Below are positions 1-5,768 of a stretch of DNA of 5,946 bases, piece after piece. Source of the DNA: an uncultured Clostridia bacterium (lineage in GTDB: Bacteria > Bacillota > Clostridia > Oscillospirales > CAG-382); NCBI GenBank assembly GCA_947305675.1, contig CAMZED010000092.1, forward strand, positions 1-5,946, given 5' to 3'. Under the pieces are notes generated by a model. That model saw only the letters and a program-made list of their open reading frames with translations, ran no database searches and was not told the DNA's origin. The position numbers and the translations under genes are program-made. The first letter of the stretch is position 1. Every line of letters starts with the position of its first letter.

Positions 1-1201
1 CGACGTTCTCGATTACCGCTTTTATCTTTTCGAGCGCGTCCTGGAAGTCGAGCTCTCACGCGGCGGCGAAAAGTTCCGTACCGTAATAAAAAAACCGCAG
101 TATGACGATATAGGGCTTGAATTCCGCACCTATCTTATGGATGATAAGAAGCGCTGCCGAAACGGGTGCATTTTTTGCTTTATCGACCAGAATCCCGAGG
201 GTATGCGCGAAACGGTTTATTTCAAGGACGACGACGAAAGGCTCTCGTTCCTTCAGGGGAACTACGTTACTCTTACAAACCTTAAACAAAGTGATATCGA
301 CCGCATAATCAAAATGCGTATTTCCCCGGTGAATATTTCGGTGCATACCACCAATCCCGAACTTCGCGTTAAAATGATGCGGAACCGCTTCGCCGGTAAA
401 TGCCTCGATTACATAGGCATGCTCGACAAAGCCGGCATATCCGTCAACGCCCAGCTTGTACTCTGCCGCGGGATAAACGACGGAGCCGAACTCGAAAGGT
501 CGCTTTGCGATCTTTCAAAACTCGAAAACGTCGAAAGCATCGCGCTGGTCCCCTGCGGACTTACCGCCCACCGCAAAGGACTGTATGAACTTGTTCCGTT
601 CGATTCCGCCTCTGCGGCGGCGGTTATAGATATCGCCGACAAATACGGCGAAATGAATTTGAAGAACCGCGGGATGAGACTTGTTTACGCCTCGGACGAG
701 TTTTATCTGCTCGCCGGGCGAAATCTTCCCGACTCCGGTTACTACGAGGGATATCCGCAGATCGAAAACGGAGTGGGGATGATCCGCAGTGACAGCGATG
801 AATTTTACGAATGTCTTGCAAATCTTCCCGATATGTTATATAATAGGGAAGTAAGCATCGCCACAGGGTACGCGGCTTACGAATTCATAAAATCACTTGC
901 CGGATCGGCGATGGAACGTTTTCCGAGCCTTACCGTGCGCGTTTACCCGATAAGAAACGATTTCTTCGGCGGGAGCGTCACAGTGAGCGGGCTTGTCACC
1001 GGCGGCGATATAATAAAACAACTTAAGGGTAAACCTATCGGAGAAACCCTTATCATTCCCGCAAATATGTTAAGGGCTGAAGGCGATCTTTTCCTCGACG
1101 GCGTTTCGTTGTCGGAACTCTCGCAGGCGCTCTGCGTGCCGATAACGGTAAACGCCCGCGGCGGCGTCGCTTTGTGCGAGTCGATGACCGGACTGCGGTA
1201 A
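1..1201 (+). CDS. DUF512 family radical-SAM protein, 5'-truncated by the window edge
   Basis: The reading frame is open from the first complete codon at base 2 to TAA at 1199-1201, giving 399 visible residues. The ATG at 137 is internal, because conserved sequence precedes it (DVLDYRFYLFE, which resembles the end of the N-terminal PDZ-like domain of this family). The true start lies left of the window, probably a few tens of codons away. The radical-SAM CxxxCxxC motif is seen as CRNGCIFC, with cysteine codons at 155, 167 and 176. It is followed by the family hallmarks FIDQNPEGMR, YFKDDDERLSFL and GNYVTLTNL. The C-terminal half corresponds to the DUF512 domain. By family knowledge the protein should bind a 4Fe-4S cluster and S-adenosylmethionine in the cytoplasm, but its substrate is unknown. 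It lies 28 bases upstream of der, probably in the same transcript; this adjacency recurs in Clostridia and hints at a link to ribosome assembly, which is inference. Family assignment is confident; biochemical role is not known. Confidence 0.93.
   Translation, partial: DVLDYRFYLFERVLEVELSRGGEKFRTVIKKPQYDDIGLEFRTYLMDDKKRCRNGCIFCFIDQNPEGMRETVYFKDDDERLSFLQGNYVTLTNLKQSDIDRIIKMRISPVNISVHTTNPELRVKMMRNRFAGKCLDYIGMLDKAGISVNAQLVLCRGINDGAELERSLCDLSKLENVESIALVPCGLTAHRKGLYELVPFDSASAAAVIDIADKYGEMNLKNRGMRLVYASDEFYLLAGRNLPDSGYYEGYPQIENGVGMIRSDSDEFYECLANLPDMLYNREVSIATGYAAYEFIKSLAGSAMERFPSLTVRVYPIRNDFFGGSVTVSGLVTGGDIIKQLKGKPIGETLIIPANMLRAEGDLFLDGVSLSELSQALCVPITVNARGGVALCESMTGLR
816..844 (+). promoter_or_regulatory. 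Candidate internal sigma-A-type promoter upstream of der
   Basis: TTGCAA at 816-821 (4 of 6 to the TTGACA -35 consensus) is followed after exactly 17 bases by a perfect TATAAT at 839-844. The site lies inside the DUF512 coding region, about 385 bases before the der start. The local codons (TTA, TAT, AAT, AGG) are AT-rich compared with the surrounding GC-rich codon choice, and the encoded stretch LPDMLYNRE is not a recognisable conserved motif. It could transcribe der-plsY-rarA separately from the DUF512 gene. This rests on a sequence match only and may be chance. Confidence 0.4.
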
Positions 1202-1215
1202 GACAATTAAAAGAA

Positions 1216-1220
1216 CGGAG
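1216..1220 (+). promoter_or_regulatory. Ribosome binding site of der
   Basis: CGGAG at 1216-1220 lies 9 bases before the ATG at 1230, in the 28-base gap after the DUF512 stop. It supports the chosen start, which also places the first P-loop at the usual distance from the Der N-terminus. Confidence 0.7.
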
Positions 1221-1229
1221 TGATGCGTT

Positions 1230-2567
1230 ATGCCAAAATCCACAGTTGCCGTCGTCGGAAGACCGAACGTCGGCAAAAGTACCTTCTTCAATAAAATAGC
1301 GGGCGAGCGCATCTCTATCGTCGAGGATACCCCCGGCGTTACCCGCGACCGCATTTACTGCGACGTATCGTGGAACGGCAGGGATATGCTTTTTATCGAT
1401 ACCGGCGGCATAGAACCCGATAACGACACGCCGATATTAAAACAAATGCGCGATCAGGCTATGATCGCGGTCGGAGCAGCTGACGTTATAATTTTTATGA
1501 CCGAACTCGGCACCGGCGTCACCGCCGACGACCGCGAGATCGCTTCGATGCTCAAAAAAAGCCGCAAACCCGTCGTCGTGGCGGTGAACAAAGTCGATTC
1601 CGTCGGCGACGTACCCGCCGGGTTTTATGAGTTTTACGAGCTCGGATTCGATGAAGTCATCGCCGTTTCGTCGCTTCACGGCACCGGAACGGGCGATATT
1701 CTCGATAAAGTGACCGAACAGCTTCCGACTTCGGAACTTTCCGTGGAAGAGGAAGGCGCGATAAGAGTCGCCGTTATCGGAAAGCCGAACGCCGGCAAAA
1801 GTTCCATCGTCAACCGTATCTCCGGCGAGGAAAGGATGATCGTTTCCGACGTTCCCGGCACCACGCGTGACGCTGTCGATACTTTTATCACCAACAAATA
1901 CGGCAAATACATTTTCGTCGATACCGCCGGGATCCGCCGCAACGCAAAGATCGAGGACAGGATCGAAAAATATTCGGTTATACGCGCGAACGCCGCTGTC
2001 GAAAAAGCCGACGTTTGCCTTGTTATGATCGACGCCGCCGAAGGCGTCACTGCCCAGGACGAACGCATCGCAGGGCTGGCGCATAATTCCGGCAAAGCCA
2101 GCATAATTGTTATAAATAAATGGGATTCGGTCGAAAAAGACGATTCCTCGGTTAAAAAGTTCAACAAAGAAGTCGAGATTGCGCTCACTTATATGCGCTA
2201 CGCTCCCACGGCGTTCGTTTCGGCGCTCACCGGGCAGCGCGTCGAAAAGCTTTATCCCATGATCAACAACGTCTACGAAAACTCGAAAAGGCGGATAACT
2301 ACCGGATTGCTGAACGATTTCCTCGCCGATGTGACGGCGCGCGTTCAGCCGCCAACCGATAAGGGCAAAAGGTTAAAGATATACTATATGACTCAGACCG
2401 GTGTCTGCCCGCCCACGTTCGTGCTTTTCTGCAACGACGCCGAACTTTTCCATTTCTCTTATCAAAGATATATCGAAAACTGCCTGCGCGACGCTTTCGA
2501 TTTTTCGGGAACACCGATAAAACTTGTAATCAAGCAAAAAGGCGAACAGCCGAAAGGGGGATTCTAA
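1230..2567 (+). CDS. der: Ribosome-assembly GTPase Der (EngA)
   Basis: Der is an essential tandem-domain GTPase that binds the maturing 50S ribosomal subunit in the cytoplasm. At 445 residues it is of normal family length. GTPase domain 1 shows P-loop GRPNVGKS at residues 10-17, switch TPGVTRD at 34-40 (T38), DTGG at 57-60 and NKVD at 120-123. Domain 2 shows GKPNAGKS at 184-191, VPGTTRD at 208-214, DTAG at 231-234 and NKWD at 296-299. An acidic linker (residues 169-176) joins the two. The C-terminal part, from about residue 350, matches the KH-like RNA-binding domain, ending with TPIKLVIKQK. All G1-G4 motifs are intact in both domains, so the enzyme should be active. One mild oddity is MTELGTG at 90-96, where many Der proteins have an aspartate in place of this glutamate. 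The ATG has a good Shine-Dalgarno site. The stop codon directly abuts the plsY start. Confidence 0.98.
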   Translation: MPKSTVAVVGRPNVGKSTFFNKIAGERISIVEDTPGVTRDRIYCDVSWNGRDMLFIDTGGIEPDNDTPILKQMRDQAMIAVGAADVIIFMTELGTGVTADDREIASMLKKSRKPVVVAVNKVDSVGDVPAGFYEFYELGFDEVIAVSSLHGTGTGDILDKVTEQLPTSELSVEEEGAIRVAVIGKPNAGKSSIVNRISGEERMIVSDVPGTTRDAVDTFITNKYGKYIFVDTAGIRRNAKIEDRIEKYSVIRANAAVEKADVCLVMIDAAEGVTAQDERIAGLAHNSGKASIIVINKWDSVEKDDSSVKKFNKEVEIALTYMRYAPTAFVSALTGQRVEKLYPMINNVYENSKRRITTGLLNDFLADVTARVQPPTDKGKRLKIYYMTQTGVCPPTFVLFCNDAELFHFSYQRYIENCLRDAFDFSGTPIKLVIKQKGEQPKGGF

Positions 2568-2570
2568 TTG
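2554..2570 (+). promoter_or_regulatory. Shine-Dalgarno site and TTG start of plsY
   Basis: AAGGGGG at 2554-2560 lies inside the last codons of der (PKGGF), 7 bases before the TTG at 2568-2570. The TTG follows the der TAA with no gap. The strong site and spacing decide the start: later in-frame candidates (GTG at 2661, TTG codons at residues 14 and 22) have no comparable site. Translational coupling to der is likely. Confidence 0.7.
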
Positions 2571-3371
2571 GTCTATCTGTTTAATCTTTTCCCCGGGATA
2601 GTCGGCTTGCTGTCGGGTTGGGCTTCGGGATTGGGTCAGCCCGCCTCGGTCGCGGCAACCGTGGGTGCGCTTGTGCTTACCGCCGCCGTCGGGTATCTGC
2701 TCGGATCGCTTAACGCCGCAATAATCGTTTCCAAAACGCTTTTCAAACAGGATATCCGTCAATTCGGCAGCGGGAACGCCGGGCTTACGAATATGCACCG
2801 CGTCTACGGCAAAAAAGGCGCGCTGCTCACTCTTGCCGGCGATTTTCTCAAACAGTTCGCCGCGATCTTCATAGGAATGATACTTACCGGGCAGACCGGG
2901 GCTTATCTCGCCGGGCTGTTCTGTATGATCGGGCATATTTTCCCGGTGTATTACCGCTTCAAAGGCGGAAAGGGCGTGCTTACCGCCGCCACTATGATCC
3001 TTTTGCTCGACCCGGCGATCTTTCTCGTTTTGTTCATAATCTTTGCCGTGGTGCTTCTTTTCACACGGTACGTGTCGCTCGCCTCGGTCATCTGCGCGTT
3101 CATTTATCCCGCCGTCGTATATTACGAATCAAAACTCGTCACCGGGAGCAACCCGCCTATGACGTTGATGCTGTTCGCTCTGTTCGTCGGAGTGATCATA
3201 ATCTTTATGCACCGATCCAACATATTCAGGATTTTCAATAACGAAGAGAACAAGTTCAGTTTCCGTTCTAAGCCCGACGCGCAAAAGATATTCGACGCGG
3301 AGGATAAAGAAAATGACAAACAGAACGAATATATCCCGAATATCGCCAAAAAAAAGAAAAAGAAAAAATAA
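2568..3371 (+). CDS. plsY: Glycerol-3-phosphate acyltransferase PlsY, with extended termini
   Basis: PlsY is an integral membrane enzyme that transfers an acyl group from acyl-phosphate to glycerol-3-phosphate, making lysophosphatidate in the first step of phospholipid synthesis. The three conserved cytoplasmic motifs are visible: GSGNAGLTNMHR at residues 67-78, GHIFPVYYRFKGGKGV at 122-137, and HRSNIFRIFNNEENKF at 215-230. Hydrophobic segments lie near residues 32-55, 97-122, 139-165, 168-186 and 198-214. At 267 residues it is longer than the roughly 200 usual in the family. About 27 extra N-terminal residues, partly hydrophobic, precede the first shared membrane segment, and a charged tail of about 35 residues ends in seven lysines. 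Small departures from the common pattern are GLTN for GATN, DFLKQ for D-x-x-K-G, and N225 where glycine is common. It starts with TTG right after der. Family assignment is firm; the N-terminal extension depends on the TTG start being right. Confidence 0.95.
   Translation: MVYLFNLFPGIVGLLSGWASGLGQPASVAATVGALVLTAAVGYLLGSLNAAIIVSKTLFKQDIRQFGSGNAGLTNMHRVYGKKGALLTLAGDFLKQFAAIFIGMILTGQTGAYLAGLFCMIGHIFPVYYRFKGGKGVLTAATMILLLDPAIFLVLFIIFAVVLLFTRYVSLASVICAFIYPAVVYYESKLVTGSNPPMTLMLFALFVGVIIIFMHRSNIFRIFNNEENKFSFRSKPDAQKIFDAEDKENDKQNEYIPNIAKKKKKKK
3348..3368 (+). repeat. A-rich tract encoding the lysine tail of PlsY
   Basis: Runs of A8 (3348-3355), A5 (3357-3361) and A6 (3363-3368), each separated by one G, encode seven consecutive lysines just before the plsY TAA. 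Such runs are prone to polymerase and ribosome slippage and to sequencing error. Lysine-rich C-termini also occur in other PlsY proteins, for example that of E. coli, so the tail is probably real. Confidence 0.8.
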
Positions 3372-3375
3372 TTCC

Positions 3376-3379
3376 GGAG
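3376..3379 (+). promoter_or_regulatory. Ribosome binding site of rarA
   Basis: GGAG at 3376-3379 is 7 bases before the ATG at 3387. It sits in the 15-base gap directly after the plsY lysine tail and stop, and supports the chosen start. Confidence 0.7.
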
Positions 3380-3386
3380 TCGAATT

Positions 3387-4631
3387 ATGCCGTTAGCCGA
3401 TAAAGTGCGCCCAAACAGTTTTGATGAGGTGGCGGGTCAGAAACACCTGCTTTCTCCCGGCGCGCCTTTCCGCAGAATAATCGAAAGCGGACATCTGCCG
3501 TCGCTTGTTTTCCACGGGCCTCCCGGCACCGGCAAGACCACCGTCGCCGATATTATCGCAAAAAACTATAACAAAGAATTCTACCGGCTCAACGCCACCG
3601 TCGCCTCGCTTTCCGACGTGAAGGATATCCTTTCGCTTTCGCGCACGGTCACTTCCGCCGACGGAATAATACTTTATATCGACGAGATTCAGTATTTCAA
3701 TAAAAAACAGCAGCAATCGCTGCTGGAATACGTTGAGGACGGCAGGGTGACTCTTATCTCCTCGACGACCGAAAACCCGTTTTTCTCGCTCTATCCCGCG
3801 CTGCTTTCGCGTTCGAGCGTGTTCGAGTTCAAACCCGTCGAACCTGCTGATATGGTCCCGGTCCTGCGGCGCGCTTTCGATTACTGCAATTCTTCCGAAC
3901 CGCAAAAAAAGACCTGCGGCGACGAAACGCTTGCTTATATCGCGCAGGGCTGCGGAGGTGATGTGCGAAAAGCGCTCGGAACGCTCGAGAACCTCTTTTA
4001 TTCCTGCGACGGCGAACTTTTGCCCGAACTTGCAAAAGAACTCTCACAGCGCTCGGCGATCAGGTTCGACAGGGACGGCAACGAACATTACGATCTGCTT
4101 TCCGCTCTTCAAAAATCTGTTCGCGGGTCAGATCCCGACGCCGCCGTTTTCTATCTCGCCCGGATCCTCGAAGGGGGAGACCTTATCAGCGCTTGCAGAA
4201 GGCTTATGATAATGGCTTGCGAGGACATCGGACTGGCGTATCCGATGTGTATTCCGATCGTAAAAGCCTGCGTCGATATCGCGGTGTCGGTCGGCTTGCC
4301 GGAAGCCTCGCTTCCGCTTTCCGACGCGGCTGTTCTGCTTGCCACCGCGCCGAAGTCGAATTCTGCTTATATCGCCTACGACAAAGCCGTATCGGCTATA
4401 AACTCCGGAAAAGGGACCGAGATACCCTCTTATCTGCGCGACACGCACCGCCCCGACGCCGACACCGGTTATAAATATCCGCATTCTTTTCCGAACCACT
4501 ACGTCGCTCAACGCTATCTCCCACCCGACATACCGGGCGGATCGTTATATACATTCGGCGACAATAAAACCGAGCGCACAGCGAAAGACTATTGGGATTT
4601 GATAAAAGGCATATCCAAAAAAGATAATTAA
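3387..4631 (+). CDS. rarA: Replication-associated recombination ATPase RarA (MgsA family)
   Basis: RarA is a clamp-loader-like AAA+ ATPase that acts at stalled replication forks, with links to single-stranded DNA-binding protein and recombination repair in characterised bacteria. The 414 residues match the usual family length. The N-terminus PLADKVRPNSFDEVAGQ is the typical RarA opening. Walker A is GPPGTGKT at residues 44-51, Walker B ends in IDEIQ with D99-E100, the sensor-1 stretch is STTENP at 126-131, the likely arginine finger is R142 in LLSRS, and sensor 2 is R194 in GGDVRKAL. The C-terminal oligomerisation region carries the family signatures KSVRGSDPDAA, LARILEGGD and ACEDIGLA, and the later YKYPHSFPNHYVAQRYLP block. 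It is the last gene of the plus-strand run, 15 bases after plsY. In many Clostridia plsY is instead followed by gpsA, so this neighbour may be lineage-specific. The stop codon overlaps that of sigF on the other strand. Confidence 0.96.
   Translation: MPLADKVRPNSFDEVAGQKHLLSPGAPFRRIIESGHLPSLVFHGPPGTGKTTVADIIAKNYNKEFYRLNATVASLSDVKDILSLSRTVTSADGIILYIDEIQYFNKKQQQSLLEYVEDGRVTLISSTTENPFFSLYPALLSRSSVFEFKPVEPADMVPVLRRAFDYCNSSEPQKKTCGDETLAYIAQGCGGDVRKALGTLENLFYSCDGELLPELAKELSQRSAIRFDRDGNEHYDLLSALQKSVRGSDPDAAVFYLARILEGGDLISACRRLMIMACEDIGLAYPMCIPIVKACVDIAVSVGLPEASLPLSDAAVLLATAPKSNSAYIAYDKAVSAINSGKGTEIPSYLRDTHRPDADTGYKYPHSFPNHYVAQRYLPPDIPGGSLYTFGDNKTERTAKDYWDLIKGISKKDN
4628..4631. other. Shared palindromic TTAA stop of convergent rarA and sigF
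   Basis: The TAA ending rarA occupies 4629-4631, and the TAA ending sigF on the minus strand occupies 4630-4628. The two genes overlap by the 4 bases TTAA. No hairpin followed by a T-run is seen on either strand close to the junction, so each transcript probably runs into the opposite coding region. Confidence 0.95.
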
Positions 4632-5326
4632 CTAAGCTCGCTTTTCAGTTTTTCCAAAGCTTTCGCTTCCCGCCGCGAAACCGTTACCTGCGATATCCCC
4701 AGGACCCTGCCGACTTCGCTCTGCGTAAGGTTTTTAAAGTATCGCAGGGTTATTATCATTTTTTCTTCGTCGTCCAGACTTCCGATCGCCTGCTTCAAGG
4801 CGATCTTTTCGTTTAATTCCGGGGTAAAATCCTTGCCGAGCCGTTCCTCAACCGTCATTTCTCCCAGAGTTTCGCTCAGCGATACCGTCGCGCCCGAAGC
4901 ACCGATGCATTCGACAGTCTCTTCCTCGCTGAGGCCGCATAATGCCGCCGCTTCGGAAACGGTCGGTTCGCGCCCGTTTAAGGAATAAAACTTTTCGCTT
5001 TCCGCCGCAAGGATCCTCGCTTTGCGTTTTATCTCGCGGGAGATCTTAATATCGCCGTCGTCGCGCAGAAATCTTTTTATTTCGCCGATTATAAGCGGAA
5101 CGGCATAAGTGGAAAACTGCGTTCCGCGCCCGATATCGAAATTCTTTATCGCCTTTATCATTCCGACATGTCCGATTTGGCAAAGATCGTCGTAATCGGT
5201 CCCGCGCCCGATAAATCTTTTCGCGATCGAGCAAACCAGCCCGGTATTGTTCGCCACGAGCTCGGCAAGCGCCTCGCTTGAACCCGCCCGCGCCGCTTTT
5301 ATAAGTTCAATGTTATCGCATTTCAA
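4628..5326 (-). CDS. sigF: Forespore-specific RNA polymerase sigma factor SigF (SpoIIAC)
   Basis: SigF directs early forespore transcription after asymmetric division. The 232 residues are somewhat shorter than the roughly 255 of B. subtilis, trimmed at both ends. Sigma region 2 spans about residues 26-90 and contains LCQIGHVGMIKAIKNFD and the hallmark FSTYAVPLIIGEIKRFLRDDG at 71-91. Region 3 follows (ISREIK, then GREPTVSEAAALCG), and the region 4.2 helix-turn-helix is TQSEVGRVLGISQVTVSR at 201-218. SigF and SigG are alike in sequence; the position directly after spoIIAA and spoIIAB decides for SigF. The start is TTG at 5326, one base after the spoIIAB TGA, with only a weak GAG at 5337-5335 as ribosome site, which suggests coupling to spoIIAB translation. 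The next in-frame alternative, GTG at residue 24, would cut into the conserved part. Residue 219 is arginine (SRREAKA) where B. subtilis SigF has leucine (SRLEKK). Confidence 0.95.
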   Translation of the reverse strand: MKCDNIELIKAARAGSSEALAELVANNTGLVCSIAKRFIGRGTDYDDLCQIGHVGMIKAIKNFDIGRGTQFSTYAVPLIIGEIKRFLRDDGDIKISREIKRKARILAAESEKFYSLNGREPTVSEAAALCGLSEEETVECIGASGATVSLSETLGEMTVEERLGKDFTPELNEKIALKQAIGSLDDEEKMIITLRYFKNLTQSEVGRVLGISQVTVSRREAKALEKLKSELS

Positions 5327-5327
5327 A

Positions 5328-5768
5328 TCAAAGACTCTTTTCCAGTGTTACAGTCGTGCCTTTGCCCGGTTTGGAATTTACCTTAACTTTGTCGCAAAAG
5401 CTTTGCATAACAGTGAATCCCATTCCGCTTCGCTCGCCCGCCGCGTCGGTGGTATAAAGCGGCTGCATAGCCATTTTCACGTCGGCGATGCCGCGCCCTT
5501 TGTCACGTATTTTCACGGTTATTCTGTTTCCGTCGGTCAGGCGGCAGAATATGTAAACGGGTTTGTATTTCCTTTCGGGATCGTCGCGGTATGCGTGGAC
5601 TATCGCGTTTGTAACCGCCTCGCTCACCGCGGTTTTCAGATCCGCCAAAGCGCCGATTCCGGGGTCGGTCTGCGCGGCGAAAGCGGCGACGGCGGCTCTT
5701 GCAAAGCCCTCGTTCACGCTTTTCGCCGGGAACTCGATTTTAAGAGTGTTGATAAAGTTTCCTTTCAC
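5328..5768 (-). CDS. spoIIAB: Anti-sigma F factor and serine kinase SpoIIAB
   Basis: SpoIIAB binds SigF and keeps it inactive, and uses ATP to phosphorylate SpoIIAA on serine. Its 146 residues match the family length. It has the GHKL (Bergerat) ATP-binding fold: N-box SEAVTNAIVHAY at residues 49-60 with E50 and N54, G1 box RDKGRGI at 88-94 with D89, and G2 box GERSGMGFTVM at 111-121. NEGFAR at 19-24 carries R24, which aligns with B. subtilis R20, a residue known to matter for contacts with SigF and SpoIIAA. QPLYTT at 102-107 matches the ATP-lid region. The start is GTG at 5768, overlapping the spoIIAA stop by the four bases GTGA, with AAAGGA at 5784-5779 as ribosome site 10 bases upstream. 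The stop TGA lies one base before sigF. All catalytic motifs are intact. RsbW-type general-stress kinases are related, but the sequence and sigF adjacency favour SpoIIAB. Confidence 0.97.
   Translation of the reverse strand: MKGNFINTLKIEFPAKSVNEGFARAAVAAFAAQTDPGIGALADLKTAVSEAVTNAIVHAYRDDPERKYKPVYIFCRLTDGNRITVKIRDKGRGIADVKMAMQPLYTTDAAGERSGMGFTVMQSFCDKVKVNSKPGKGTTVTLEKSL

Noticed and set aside
137..139. ATG at 137 as the start of the DUF512 gene
   Set aside because: The frame stays open to the window edge, and the upstream residues match the family, so this methionine is internal.
1485..1490. TATAAT-like hexamer inside der
   Set aside because: No -35 element is present at 16-18 bases upstream.
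1257..1802. Repeated GGCAAAAGT-type sequence at two sites in der
   Set aside because: The two copies encode the P-loops of the two GTPase domains (1257-1280 and 1779-1802). They reflect the known internal domain duplication of Der and are not a DNA repeat element.
1437..2188. Long minus-strand open frames opposite der (215 and 170 codons)
   Set aside because: They lie antisense to a gene with all Der motifs intact, show no recognisable protein features, and are expected from GC-rich codon use on the sense strand.
2373..2936. Minus-strand open frame of 187 codons across the der-plsY junction
   Set aside because: It overlaps two firmly identified genes in antisense, and its translation shows no domain or convincing start site.
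4128..4511. Minus-strand open frame of 127 codons opposite rarA
   Set aside because: It is a shadow of conserved RarA C-terminal sequence and has no recognisable motif.
4661..4680. Inverted repeat TTTCGC / GCGAAA near the end of sigF as a possible terminator
   Set aside because: The 6-base stem with an 8-base loop lies within sigF codons and is not followed by a T-run on either strand, so it does not look like an intrinsic terminator.
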